A stretch of DNA of 64,000 bases from Sclerotinia nivalis (taxonomy: Eukaryota; Ascomycota; Leotiomycetes; Helotiales; Sclerotiniaceae): positions 1,240,001 through 1,304,000 of the forward strand of contig JAPEIS010000009.1 of the NCBI GenBank assembly GCA_029531795.1. Direction: 5' to 3'. Below the pieces are notes generated by a model that did no database searches, was not told where the DNA came from, and worked only from the letters and a program-made list of their open reading frames with translations. Position 1 is the stretch's first letter. The number at the start of each line of letters is the position of its first letter. The position numbers were made by a program, and so were the translations under genes. Shown one piece after another: positions 21,880 through 35,156 of this stretch.

Positions 21880-22448
21880 GTATTTTTTTTCTTAAGGCCG
21901 AATTTTGTTGAAGTGATTATAAGGGTTAGGTTTATTCGGATATCTCCGATAATAATTCTGGATCAACTCTCGAGTGTTGTTTAAATAATCAGTAGGTTCT
22001 TCGGTCGGCTCGTTGTAACCAATCTATCGGACAATATATTTCAGATAGAGGTTATTGCGATTATGGTGCTTCTAATGGGAATTCAGAATTTCCTTTATCT
22101 CGAATTGTTCGATTCTTTCGATTTCAATGGGAGGAGGGGGTGGATTGCGTTGATTAGGGATAGGATTGTTATAAATGGGGTGTAGTAAGTTTATATGGAA
22201 TATAAGGTGATTTCTTATCGAGGTAGATAGTTTGAGTTTGTAAGTATATATGTTTATAGTTTGTAGAATCCGGAACGGACTTAGATTTTTTCAATTTAGT
22301 TTTTTCTAGAGTCTTAGGGTTTTGATATTTTTAGCATTCAATCAAATCAGATTATTAAGATTATAATAGTGGGTAGGAGTACAATGGATGTCGGTATTCT
22401 TTGTATAGTAAACTTGGTTAACAATTAATTCGGTTTTCAGATGCTTAA
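21880..22448 (-). repeat. Duplicated integrase C-terminus segment, copy X1 (569 bp)
   Basis: Matches 22686-23254 along its whole 569-bp length, with transition differences. On the minus strand it encodes the integrase C-terminal and chromodomain region in broken form. Here it lies between two LTRs, detached from the rest of pol. Confidence 0.85.
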
Positions 22449-22685
22449 TATCACGGAGGCAGCAGACAGGATAACAGAAATCACTTTTATTGATAAGACG
22501 TAGCTCGAAGAGCTACGTTTCTATAGAAGGAACGTTTCCTTTAAATACATTTGTGTGTGCTAGGGCTCCGAGCCCTAACGCTCTTATAGGGTACGATCAC
22601 TGAGTGTGCTCTATTCGGTGCTGGATCGGATAGGTGGAGTTTACTAAAGGGGCCGGTCCAGTGGCCCGGCCCTGACTTTGTGATA
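22449..22685 (-). repeat. Gypsy-1 LTR-b (237 bp)
   Basis: Second LTR, less mutated than LTR-a; it begins TATCACGG and ends GTGATA. Together with X2 it forms the second unit of the 806-bp direct repeat. Confidence 0.88.
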
Positions 22686-25600
22686 GTATCCCTCTTTTTA
22701 AGGCCGAACTTTGTTGAGGCGGTTATAAGGGCCAGGTTTATTCGGATATCTTCGATAATAATTCTGGATCAGTTTTCGAGTGTTGTTCAAATAATCAGTA
22801 GGCTTTTTGGTTGGTTTGTTGTAGTCGATCTATTGGACGGTATATTTCAAATGGGGGTTATTGCGATTGTGATGCTTTCAGTGGGAATTCAGAATTTTCT
22901 TCATTTCGAATTGTTCGATTCTTTCGATTTCAATAGAAGGAGGGGGCGGATTGTGTTGATTAGGGATAGGATCGTTGTGAATGGGGTGTAATAAGTTTAT
23001 ATAGAATATAGAATGATTTCTTATCGAAGTAGGTAGTTTGAGTTTGTAAGTGTATGTGTTTATAGTTTGTAGGATTCGGAATGGGTTTAGATTCTTTCAA
23101 TTTAGTTTCTTTTGGGGTTTTAGGGTTTTGATGTTTTTGGTGTTCAACTAAATCAGATCATTAGGATTGTAATGGCGGGTAGGAGTATAATAGGTGTTGG
23201 TATTCTTTGTATAGCGAGTTTGGTTAATAGTTAATTCGGTTTTCAAATACTTAATGATCAGGGATATTTTCTTGACAAACTCTTTGGTATTCTGGATGTC
23301 AGGGTGGTTAATGATGATGGATGGTTCAAACTTTATATGTGGATGATAATTGTAATTTGTAAAGAATGAGATCAGGTGGGAACTTTCAGATTAGACAGAA
23401 TTGATTGAAAATTCAGCAATCGATAATTATTTGGATCAATCGTTTTGTAGGTATGAGATATATGATCGGAGATATTGTTCGAGTATAGTGTTTGCTTTTT
23501 CAGTTTGTCTATTGGTTTCCGGGTGATAGATTGTTGATAGTTTCGATGTTGTATTTAAGTGTTTATAGATGTGTTTCCAGAAATCAGATATGAATTGAGC
23601 GCTACGATTGGATATAATTGTCGATGGTAGATTGTATAGCTTTTAGATATGCTTCAAGAACAAATGGGTTACTTTTTCGGAATTACAAGTATTGTAATAA
23701 GGTAGGAAATGCTTCATTTTAATCAATCAATCGATTATTATGAATATTGTATTATAACCAAAACTTTTCGGGAGGTGTGTTATGAAATTGATCGATATAT
23801 TCTTTTATATTTGTTGAGGGATTGAGAGCGAACGGAGGATACCTTCTTGTTTTTTACAGTTCGGTGTTGTTTGGTGGCAATTATAACAATTATGTATTCA
23901 ACGGTTGATATAGTTATAATATCCAGGCCAATAGTAGTTTCGGGATAGGAGCTCGAAGGTGCGAGTACAGTGTAGGTGATCTATAACAGGGGAGTCGTGG
24001 GCCAAACGAAGCAGTTCAGCTTTCAGGTTATCGTAGTCAGGAACGAAAAGTTTCTTGCGATAATATAGTAGATCATTATTCTCGGTGTATTTGGATAGAA
24101 TAATATAGAGATACTTGGGTATTTTCTTTACCAAAGCCTTCAGAATAGATGCAGGTATAGAGTCGGATATATATGCTTCAGCAAATAGAGTTTTCAGTTT
24201 CTCTAATGGTTCGAATAGTAGATCGAGGATTACAATGGGTGTTGGGGGTTGATCAAGTGGAGTAATAGGAGCAGGTAATGGTTCAGGGATCGGTAGAGTT
24301 TTGGGGATAAGCAGAGCATTAGGAGTGGATAAGGAGTTAGGGATGGATAGGATAAATCTAAGGGTTAAATGAATTGAATTAGGTTCTTTTGATGATCGAT
24401 GGGATTGATTATAGATAGTGATTGCAAAACGAATTCTTTTTTTTGGGGAATCTATTGGATTAGACAAGATAAGTATAAGTGAGATAGATGTAGAAGTAGA
24501 AATGAATATAGAGAACAAAACGGGATCAAGATTTTCTAATTTCAAAATCGTTTGGTTTTGGTGTAGAAGGTGTTCATTTTTCTTTTTAGATAGATCCTTT
24601 GATTTTCTAATTAGAGTATTAGATTTAGTTTTTTGTTTATTTGATCGATAGGTAATCTTGAAATTGAATCGAGATAGAAATTCAGATTAATAGGTTTGAT
24701 AGTGGTTCAATAATTTGGTAGTTGTAAAATATTCTAAATTCTTGTGATCTGTGATTATTTGGATCGGAAATGGTGTTTCTTTTAGTTTTGGGTGTTATTT
24801 TTCGAAGTATCGAATAATAGTTAGTAGTTCTTTGTTGTAAATCTTGTAATTATATTTGGCGATTGAATGCTTTTTCGAGAAATATGTAATAGGTTTCAGG
24901 ATTCCTATATCGTTGTATTGGGATAGTATTTTAGTAGATACGAAATCGGATGTATTGGTTTTTATGATTATATTTTTTTCTTAATCGAAAGTAGTTAGGA
25001 TTGGTGTTTTAGTAAATGCTATTTTTAGAACAGAAAAAGCTTTTGTATAAGTAGGATTTCAAACAAACGGGATGTTTTTTCGAGTTAGATTAATTAGTGG
25101 ATATATGATAAACGAGAAATTATGAATAAATCGTTGATAGAAATTGTCAAATCTGATAAATGTTTGTATATTTATTAGATGGGTCGGAATCTTCTATTCG
25201 ATGATTATTTTGATCTTTGTGGGGTTCATTTGAATACTTTTTTGGTTTACAATAAGGTTTAGGAATTTGGTTTCAGGTTTCAAAAAATCGTATTTTTTCA
25301 GATTCGTATATAGATTAGTCTTTCTTAGGGCTTTTAGAATCTTTTGAATATAAGCGATATATTTAGAGCAGGTTCTATTGTAAATCAGAATATCATTTAG
25401 GTAAACAATACAGAATATATCTAGGTACTTTTGTAGGATATTATTGATAAAACACTGGAATGTAGCGGATATATTTATCAATCCAAAGGGTATAATTAAG
25501 GTTTCAAATAGACCAAAACAGATACAGAAAGTAATTAGATATTCTTATCTTTCCTTAATTTTTATATTGTTGAATATAGAAATGATATCGATTTTTGTAA

Positions 25601-27994
25601 AGAATTTTATTCTTTTTAGATTGTTCAAGGATTCTTTAATAAACAATAACGGGTAGTAATCTTTCATTGATAGATTATTCAGAATTCGATAATCGATACA
25701 AAATTGTAATCCTTTATCGGGTTTCTTAACGAACAAAATAAACAAAACCGAAACAGACGAACTCGAACGGATAAACCCTTTTTGAAGATTCTCGGATAAC
25801 CAGTCTTTCAAAACAGTAAATTCGTTTCGGGATATAGAATAGAGAGTTCCAAATGATAATTTGGCTTCCTCCTTCAGATGGATATCGTGGTCGTACGATC
25901 GGTGTAGAGGCAGTTTGTCGGCGTTTCGCGGGGAGAATATATCGATCCAGGATCGGAATTCTTTAGACAGGTTAGATGGGATAGGGTCTTTTCTTTGAGA
26001 CAGGATATTGTCAATCAGGTTTATAGTAACCTAGAATATCTTATAATTACGGCGAGTATACGTTGTACAGGCTTTCATTGATACAGATACAATGTCCTTG
26101 CTTTGAAAGGTATCCAAACGGAAAGGCAAATATACCGAACAGACTTTCTCCGGAACATCCTGCAACGCTTTCACACAGAATGATTACAATAATGTATTAC
26201 AGAATTTTCGACAGAACTCATTATCAAATTGAAATATATTAAATACGAATTCGATATAAGAATTGTATTTCTTTAGCCATACTAATCCCAGGACAATCGA
26301 ATAATAAGCTAACTCAATGATATAGATTTTTGATTTCTTTTTGTAGTAATCATTAATTTACAGATTAACTAGAATATAACAATCCACTCGATTTTCAGAT
26401 AATATTTTCCTATGGAATTTAATAATTTCGAACGAAATAGATAATTTATATATTAAAAACTTAATAACTTCAATCCAACTTCGATCTGCGAAAACATATC
26501 CTTCGTATCCATTATCTACTATAATATAAATAAAACAAAATCGATCAGACATCAACAGAACAATAACAAATAATATCATCAGGTTTGCTCGATTGCTTGT
26601 TTCTTCAACGAGAGATAAACCTCGAATTGTAGTAGCGGATAAGTGTAATGTATATAGGGTTTTTGTCTGACAACGATTTATACCAAGCAAGCTCCGTTTC
26701 CCGAATTCGGGGAACCGAAAGGGGACAAACTGTATAATAACATAGTATATAATTGAATCTGAACAAAGGACGGAACAAAGAACAACAGAATAAAACTGAT
26801 AAGGTTAGCTTTAGCTTACACAAAACGATTATCTGGGAACGGGCAGTCTTTCACACAATGATCGATAGATTTATAACGGAAGTATTCCTCTATTAATATA
26901 TCTTTGAGAATTGAAATCCATTGGATTTCCAGCAGGTATAATTGTAACAAAAACAATAGATCGGATAATAGAATTCGGGGATGGAACGGAGATACGGTTA
27001 ACAGAATTCAGGTTTTGAATAATAGTGCAGGGTAGCAGGACGATTGGGCTACAACCGGAGCTGGTCGGTTCTATCAGGTACAGATGATAATTCTTCAATA
27101 TCTACACGAAAACAGCGAATGTATCAGTATTATCCATAAAAAGCTCGGTGGTAATAATCTAATTCTTTAGTTTACTCGACAAAATTTGTTCTAATAAAAT
27201 AACTAGAGTACTATTATCATCAGCCATCCCGGTTTTCAATGTTAATCTTTGGAACTCAACATAGAAGATATAGAATAATTGGTTTCTTTGTCTCAGATTG
27301 ATCAGGAGTTTCCAAATCTCGGCTTGTTTATTTTGATTTCTATAAGCTTTTTCCAGTATTTGCAATAGATCTTTATAATCGGCAAGTTTAACAAATTGTC
27401 CTTTGATATTATACGATCGAATTTGTACAACAACAGATCCAGTTAATCTTCTAGTTATGTAAGTTAGATGGGAATACGGGAAAGTGAAACAGTCGGAATT
27501 GGTATACATTTTATTCTGTATTTAATCGATAAATCGATCAAGATCGATTTTTGTTTCATTAAATAATGCAGGATCAGATACTTTCTCACTCAATTGAGAT
27601 TTCGATAGAATAGGAACGGCAACTAAGGTTGTAATAGAAGTTAAAAGCGAAGGATTGATTTGATCGGTAGGGATTGAAATAGGTGGGGCAACGGGGATAG
27701 GATGGAGTTGAGTTAGATGGATAATTAATCTATTGTTCTCCTCTTTCCATCATATAAATATAGTTTTCTCGATTTGTAGATCGAAAATAAACTTCTGAAT
27801 TGCGGATTGTAGATCGGTTACTTCTGTTTTTATTTTTATACTGAATTCGTAAAGGGAGATAAGGTAACAATACCAGATCGCGATATCATTGATTACAACA
27901 GTAGCGAATTCTTCAGAAGAGTCAGGCTGACTAAACGGATACGGATAGGATAATATTGTAGAAGTGTTGGTACAAATAGAAAAGAGTTACATAG
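22686..27994 (-). pseudogene. Gypsy-1 internal region 1: gag-pol with chromodomain, decayed
   Basis: In minus sense, gag lies at about 27509-26870. The protease follows at about 26690-26360, where the active-site region reads VDNGYEGY instead of an intact DSG. RT is at about 26000-25194, with the catalytic box degraded to YLND. RNase H is at about 25190-24660, and integrase starts at 24545 with an HHCC-type zinc region (HDSPVIDHLH, ending in YYWPGYYNYINR). The integrase C-terminus is at 23254-22686, with PPPPSIEIE followed by a chromodomain-like block and YRRYPNKPGP. Stops and C:G to T:A transitions occur throughout, so no functional polyprotein is possible. Confidence 0.82.
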
Positions 27995-28231
27995 TATTAC
28001 AGAAGTAATAGATAAGATAACAGAAATCACTTTTATTGATAAAACGTAGCTCGAAAAGTTACATTTTTATAAAAGGAATGTTTCCTTTAAATATATTTAT
28101 ATATACTAGGATTCCAAGCCCTAGCGCTCTTACAAAGTACGATCACCGAGCGTGCCCCGCTCGGTGCTGGATCGGACAGGTGGAGCCTACTAAAGGGGCC
28201 GGTCCAATGGCCCGGCCCTGACCCCATAACA
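27995..28231 (-). repeat. Gypsy-1 LTR-c (237 bp), shared between the two internal regions
   Basis: A single LTR separates internal 1 and internal 2. Its GC-rich half (about 28140-28225) is nearly unmutated while the other half is RIP-damaged. No target duplication borders it. Confidence 0.88.
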
Positions 28232-31200
28232 CTTAACAATCAGAGACATTTTCTTGATAAACTTTTCGACATCCTGGATGCCAGGGTGGTTAATGATAAT
28301 GGACGGTTCAAATCCTATACATAGATGATAACTGTAATTCGTAAAGAATAGGGTCAGGTGGGAACTTTTAGATTAGATAGAATTGATTGAAAATTCAATA
28401 ATCGATAATCATTCGGATTAATCGTTTTGTAGATACAAAATATATAATCGAAGATACTATTCGAATATAATGTTTGCTTTTTCAATTTGCCTATCGGTTT
28501 CCGGGTGGTAGGTTATCGATAGTTTCGATACTGTATTTAGACATTTACAAATATATTTCCAGAAATCAGATATAAATTGAACATTACAATCGGATATAAT
28601 TATCGATGGTAGGCTATACAGTTTCCAGATATGCTTCAAGAACAAATGGATTACTTTTTCAGAATTATAAGTATTATAACAAAACAGGAAATACTTTATT
28701 TTAATCAATCGATCGATTATTATAAATATCGTATCGTAATCAAAACTTTTCAGGAAATGTATTATGAAATCGATCGATATATCCCTTTACATTTGTTGAG
28801 GGATCGGGAGCGGACGGAAGATATTTTTTTGTCCTCTACAATTCGGTATTGTTCGATGATAATTATAACAATTATGTATTTAACGATTGATATAATTATA
28901 ATATCCAGGTCAATAGTAGTTTCGGAATAGGAGCTCGAAGGTGCGAATATAGTGTAGGTGATTTGTAGCAGGGGAATCGTAGATCAAGTGAAACAGTTCA
29001 GCTTTCAGGTTATCATAATCAGGAACGAAAAGTTTCCTATGATAATATAGCAGATTATTATTCTCGATACATTTGAATAGGGTAATATAGGGATGCTTGG
29101 ATACTTTCTTTACTAAAGCCTTCAGAATAAATATAGGTATAGGATCGGATATATATATTTCAGCAAATAAAGTTTTCAGTTCCTCCAATAATTCGAATAG
29201 TAGATCGGGGATTACAACGGATGTCGGGGACTGATCAGACGGAGTAATAAAAGCAGATAATGATTCAAAGATCGATAAAGCTTTAAGGATAAATAGAGTA
29301 TCAAAAGTAAACAAAGAATCAAAGACGGATAGGATAGATCTGAGGGTTGGACGAACTGAATCAGATTCTTTCGACGATCGATGGAATTGACTACAGGTAA
29401 TAATCGCAAAACGAACTCTTTTCTTCAGGGAATCTATTAGATCAGACGAGATAAATACAAACAAAACAGATACAAAAGTAGAAATGGATGTAAAGAACAA
29501 AACAGAATTAAAGTTTTCTGATTTCAAAATCGTTTAGTTTTAGTATAGAAAGTATTCATCCCCCTTTTTAGATAGATCCTTTAATCTTCTAATTAGAATA
29601 TCAGATTTAACTTCTTGTTTACCTAATCGATAGGTAATCTTGAAATTGAATCGAAACAGAAATTCAAATTAACAGACTTGACAGCGATTCAATAATTTGG
29701 TAATTGTAAAATACTCCAAATTCTTGTGATCTGTGATCATTTGGATCGGAAACAGTGTTCCCTCTAATTCTAAACATCATTCCTCAAAACATCGAATAAT
29801 GGTCAGTAGTTCTTTATCGTAAATCTCGTAATTACATTCAACGACCAAATACTTTTTCGAAAAATATATAACAGATTTCAAAATTCCTATATCATCGTAT
29901 TGAGATAATATTTCAATAGATACAAAATCGGATACATCAATCTTTACGATTATATCTTTTTCCCAATCGAAAACAATTAGGATTAATACTTTAGTAAACG
30001 CTATCTTCAAAGTGAAAAAAACTTTTGTATAAGTAGAATTCCAAACAAATAGGATATTCTTTCGGATTAGATTAATCAGCAGATGTATAATAAACGAAAA
30101 ACCACAAATAAATCGTCGATAGAAATTACCAAATCCAATAAATACTTGTATATCTATTAGATGGGCCAGAATCTTCTATTCGACAATCATTTTGATCTTT
30201 GCAGAGTCTATTCGGATACCTTCCCAGCCTACAATAAAGCCCAGGAATTTGATTTCAGATTTCAAGAAATCGTATTTTTTCAGATTCGTATACAAACCAA
30301 CCTTCCTTAAGGCTTCCAGGATTTTTTGAACATAAACGATATACTCAAAACGGATTCTACTATAAATCAAAATATCATCTAGATAAACAGTACAGAATAT
30401 ATCTAGATACTCTTGCAAAATATCATTGATAAAATACTGAAATATAACAAATGCACCGATCAATCCAAAAGGTATAATCAGAATCTCAAACAAATCGAAA
30501 TGGATATAGAAAACAATTAAATGTTCTTATTCTTTCTTAATTCTTATATTGTTGAATATAGAAATGATATCGATCTTTGTAAAGAACTTTATTCCCTTCA
30601 AATTGTTTAAAAATTCTTTAATAAGCGATAACAAATAACAATCTTTTGCTGATAAATTATTTAGAATTCGATAATCGATATAAAATTGTAATTTTTTATC
30701 GGGTTTTTTAACGAATAGAATAAACGAAGCCGAATTCAGACGAATGAATCTTTTTTGAAGATTCTCGGATAGTCAATCTTTCAGAGCAGTAAATTCGTTT
30801 CGGAACATAGAATAAAAAACTCCAAATAATAATTTGGTTTCTTCCTTCAAACGGATATCGTAATTGTATGATCAGTGCGAAGACAGTTTGTCAGCGTTTC
30901 GCAGGGAGAATATATTGATCCAGGATCGGAATTCTTCAAGTAGGTTAAATAAAACAAAGTCTTTTCTCTGGGATAGGATATCATCAATTAGATTTATAAT
31001 AACCTGGAATATCTTATAACCGCAGCGAGTGTACACTATATAGACTCTTATTGATATAGATACAATATCCTTACTTTGAAAAACATCCAAACAGAAAGGT
31101 AGATATATCAAATAAACTTTCTCCAAAACATCCTGCAACACTTTTACACAAAATAATTGTAACAATATATTATAGAATTTTCGATAGAACTTGTTATCGA

Positions 31201-32988
31201 ATTGGAATATATTAAATACGAATTCGATATAGGGATCGTACTTCTTTAATTACACTAATCCCAGAATAATCAAATAATAAATTAACTCAATGATATAGAT
31301 TTTTGATTTCTTTTCGTAATGATCATTGATTTACAAATCGGTTAGAATATAACGATCTATTTGGTTTTCAGATAGTATTTTTTTATCGAATCTAATAACT
31401 TCGAACAAAACAGATAATTTGTATATTAGGAGTTTGGTAGTTTCAATCCAATTTCGATCTGCAAAAGTATATCCTTCGTATTCGCTATCCACCATAATAT
31501 AAATAGAATAGAATCGATCAAGCATTGGCAAAACAATAACAAACAATATCATCAGATTTGCTCGATTATTTATTTCTTCAACGAAAAATAAACCTCGAAT
31601 TACAACAACAAACAAACATAATATACACAAAGCTTTCGTCTAACAACAATTTATATTAAACAGATTCTGTTTCTTGAACTCGGGGAACCAGAAAAGGATA
31701 GATTGTATAGTAACATAGTATATAATTGAATCTGGACGAAAGACGGAACAAAGAACAGCGGGGCAAAACTGATAAAGCTAACTCTAGCTTGCACAAAACG
31801 ATTATCTAAGAACAAACAATCTTTCATATAATGATCAATAGATCTATAACAAAAATATTCCCCTCATTCATATCTATTAATACATCTTTAAAAACTGAAA
31901 TCCATTGGATCTCCAGCAAGTATAATCGTAACAGAAGCAGTAAATCGGATAGTAAAATTCGGGGATAGAACGGAGGTACAATTAACAGGATTCAGGTTTT
32001 GAATAATAGTACAGGGTAACAGAACGATTGGGCTACAACCGGAACCAGTTGGTTTTATCAGGTACAAACAACGATTCTCCAATATCTACACAAAAGCAAC
32101 AAATGTATCAGCACTATCCGTAAAAGATTCAATAATAACAATTTGGTTCTTTAATTCATTTAACAAAACTTATTCTAATAGAATAACTAGGGTATTGTTA
32201 TCATCGGCCATCCCGATTTTCAATACTAATCTTTGGAATTTAGTATAAAAGATATAGAACAATTGATTTTTTTATTTTAGATTAATCAAAAATTTCCGGA
32301 TTTCGATTTATTTATTCTAGTTTCCATAAACTCTTTCCAGTATTTGCAATAGATCTTTATAATCGGCAAGTTTAACAAATTGTCCTTTGATATTATACAA
32401 TCGAATTTGTACAACAACGGATCCAGTTAATCTTCCAGTTATATAAGTCAGATAGAAATGTAGGGAAATGAAGCAATCGGAATTGGTATACATTTTATTC
32501 TATATTTGATCAACAAATCGATCAAGATTGATTTTCGTTCTATCAAACGATATAGGATCAAATATCTTCTTATTCAATTGAGATTTCAACAAAACAAAAG
32601 CGATAATTAGAATTGTAACAAAAATCAAAAGCAAAAGGTTGGTTTGATCGATAAAAATTGAAATAAACAGAACAACAAAAACAAAATAAAATTGAATTAA
32701 ATAGATAATCAATTTATCGTTTTTCTTTCTTTATTATATAAATATAGTTTTCTCAACTTGTAAATCGAAAGTAAGCTTTTGAATTACAGATTACAGATCA
32801 ATCATTTCTATTTCTATTCTTATATTGAATTCATAAAGAGAAATAAAATAACAATATCAGATTATAATATTATTGGTTATAACGATAACAAATTCTTTAG
32901 AAAAGCCGGGTTGACTAAATAGGTACGGATGGGACGATATTATAAAAGTATCAGTATAGATAAAAAGAAACTATATAGTATTATAAAA
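28232..32988 (-). pseudogene. Gypsy-1 internal region 2: gag-pol lacking the integrase C-terminus
   Basis: A second decayed copy in the same orientation. Integrase core remnants are at 28708-28457 and the zinc-binding N-terminus at 29527-28910. RNase H is at 30010-29777, and RT at 30493-30176 keeps an intact YLDD box. The protease and gag relics lie at 31630-31331 and 32712-31888. It is shorter than internal 1 because the 569-bp integrase C-terminal/chromodomain segment is absent: LTR-c follows directly after the conserved block ending near 28232. RIP damage is heavier than in internal 1. Confidence 0.82.
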
Positions 32989-33215
32989 GCAATAAATAGA
33001 ATAACAGAAATTACTTTTATTAATAAAACATAACTCAAAAAACTACATTTCTATAAAAAGAATATTTCCTTTAAATACATTTGTATATACTAAAACTCCG
33101 AGTTTTAACGCTCTTACAGAATACAATCACTAAACATGCCCCGCTCGGTGCTGGATCGGATAGGTGGAGCCTACTAAAGGGGCCGGTCCAGTGGCCCGGC
33201 CCTGACCCCGTGACA
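32989..33215 (-). repeat. Gypsy-1 LTR-d (227 bp), 5' LTR of the array
   Basis: It ends CCCCGTGACA directly before TCAAC at 33216. The stretch 33139-33215 is GC-rich and almost undamaged, whereas 32989-33130 is strongly AT-converted. Confidence 0.85.
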
Positions 33216-34919
33216 TCAACAAGATAGCTAAACCTTTGAGCTAATATCCTTTCATTTATCTTGTCTAAACAATTCAAAAGAGCGATAACTCTATATGCTT
33301 TTGGAATAGAATAATCTGGTTTCGAAGGTTTTTTGAGTATAGCTCCAATAACTTGTTTCCAACAAGAAAAATAATAATCGAGATTAATCAAATTACTGAA
33401 AAGAGTAAAGAAAGTTTTTGGAATCGTTTTGTAAACTCGAATAATGATCTTCTGAATAATTCTGTCTGGACTAAAAGTCTTTCCTTTGATTTTAACCAAG
33501 TAAACATTGAGAAGTTCATTTTCAATAAAATTAGATCATTCCCATTTTTTCGATTATTTATACTCTTCCTATTCAAATACAGTTGTATATGGAGGGAAAG
33601 GGAAAAAGATAAATCTGAAAACCGAACATTTTCCTTCGAATGAGCTTTCAAACTGAAAGAGACTAGATTGAATATTCAGAATTCTTTCAATTCGAAGATC
33701 TTTCGTATATAACATTACTTTGAAGATCGTTTGAGTATCCTCTTTTTCAAGGAATTCATTCCAATGATTCTTTTTTGCTGTTTTAATAACTTGAAAGTAA
33801 TGATTCCTTACTGATTGGTAGATTTTCTTAAACATATCGTCTTCAAAATATCATTTAGTATTCTTATATACTGATAAAAGCTATTTACAAAGGGCTTTCA
33901 ATTCTGGAGATCATCAAGACTTTGCTTTTTTGGTCGATTTGGATCTAGGTATACTAGCGTTTACTGAATTGATGATAATTCGAGTGAATTCCATTGCAGC
34001 TTTATCTAATATTTGTATATACAGGTTTTTGTTAAGAAAAGAATCGAGAGAATCGGATTCTAAAATAAAGAGATTGAGATATTCGCTCAAATTAAGGATT
34101 GTTGATATAACTATCTCAATTTCGAGAATTAATACAAATTTGTTCCAATCCACTAGTTTTGTATTGAACTTTGCTAATAAAACAATATTCATAATATAAA
34201 ATGAAATACCTTTTATTTCAAATAGGATCTCTAAATGATCTAAATCAAGATCAGAAAGAATTTGTCAATCAATAATATTGAAGGATATTGTTTCAATAGT
34301 TAATATAAGATCTAAAACATTTGGATTTGTTATATTAGTTTGATAAAAAGTATTAGTTCCTGGTTCATTGAGAAAGATAAGGTTTTGGTCTTCGAATCAT
34401 TCAGCTAATTGATCAGCATTCGAGCTTTTGTTTGAAAAAGGGTCCTATCAAGGATGATAAGAATTGAAGTTCCTTGTAAGAATAATATAATGAAAGAGAG
34501 AAATATTGAAAAGGTATCTTTCGATGGTATAATCTTTTTCTTTAGTTTGATCAGCTTCGTTGTATATATTGAATAATTGAATTGTATAATTTCCCTGAAT
34601 GATATCGATAATTTGAATATCTATATCTTTGGGAGAGTTGAAGGTTAGAGCTATTAGCAATTTGAATTCTTTCGAGATGTAAATCATTATACGGAGACAA
34701 AAATTCGAAGGATAATTTGAAAGGAATTGGAAAAAGCTAGAATGAGTAATCGATCTAGTTGAAGAATAATCTTTCTCAAGATTTAAAAGGATTTAAGGTT
34801 CTTGAATGATTATAAGATCGATATCGAATTCTAAAGCAAGTTGAAAAGCATTTTCGGTAGCTTGAGGGCTTTTGTTTAGATTGATTTGAAGAATGCGAAT
34901 ATTGTTGTATAACATTAAT
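33216..34919 (-). pseudogene. LINE-1 ORF2, 5' part: endonuclease and start of RT
   Basis: Reading leftward from 34914, the ORF2 start has an apurinic-type endonuclease opening (LQINLNKSP, then DIDLIIIQEP). A central block is at 34687-34448 (GNYTIQLFNIYNEAD with a degraded GDFNSHHP-type motif). The RT N-terminal block at 33499-33221 is PSKPDYSIPKAYRVIALLNC to KINERILAQRFSYL. The sequence resumes after the Gypsy-1 array at 21642. Stops interrupt it repeatedly. The plus-oriented Gypsy-1 copy is inserted just upstream of the ORF2 start. Confidence 0.82.
34915..34919. repeat. Target-site duplication ttaat, left side of plus-strand Gypsy-1
   Basis: TTAAT precedes the LTR at 34920 and follows the LTR end at 47487 (47488-47492). 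Confidence 0.85.
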
Positions 34920-35156
34920 TGTCACGGGGTCAGGGCCGGGCCACTGGACCGGCCCCTTTAGTAGGCTCCATCTATCCGATCCAGCACCGAGCGGGGCACA
35001 CTCGGTGATCGTACCCTATAAGAGTGCTAGGGCTGGGAGCCCTAGCATATACAAATGTATTTAAAGAAAATGTTCCTTTTATAGAAATGTAGTTCTTCGA
35101 ATTATATTTTATCAATAAAAGTGATTTCTATTATCCTATTTGTTATTTTTGTAATA
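34920..35156 (+). repeat. Gypsy-1 plus copy, 5' LTR (237 bp)
   Basis: Starts TGTCACGGGGTC with an undamaged GC-rich first third; the end is RIP-damaged to GTAATA. Confidence 0.88.

Larger units (their letters stand above)
21643..33215 (-). mobile_element. Gypsy-1 chromovirus tandem array (two internal regions, four LTRs)
   Basis: Inserted in LINE-1 ORF2 with the 5-bp duplication TCAAC. In element sense (minus) the order is LTR-d, internal 2, LTR-c, internal 1 including the integrase C-terminus, LTR-b, a second copy of the integrase C-terminus, LTR-a. The LTR ends are TGTCACGG and CCGTGACA before RIP damage. The domain order gag-protease-RT-RNase H-integrase with chromodomain identifies the Ty3/gypsy chromovirus branch. 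Only the outermost ends carry the target duplication, so the array is one locus enlarged by recombination or co-insertion. Confidence 0.88.
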
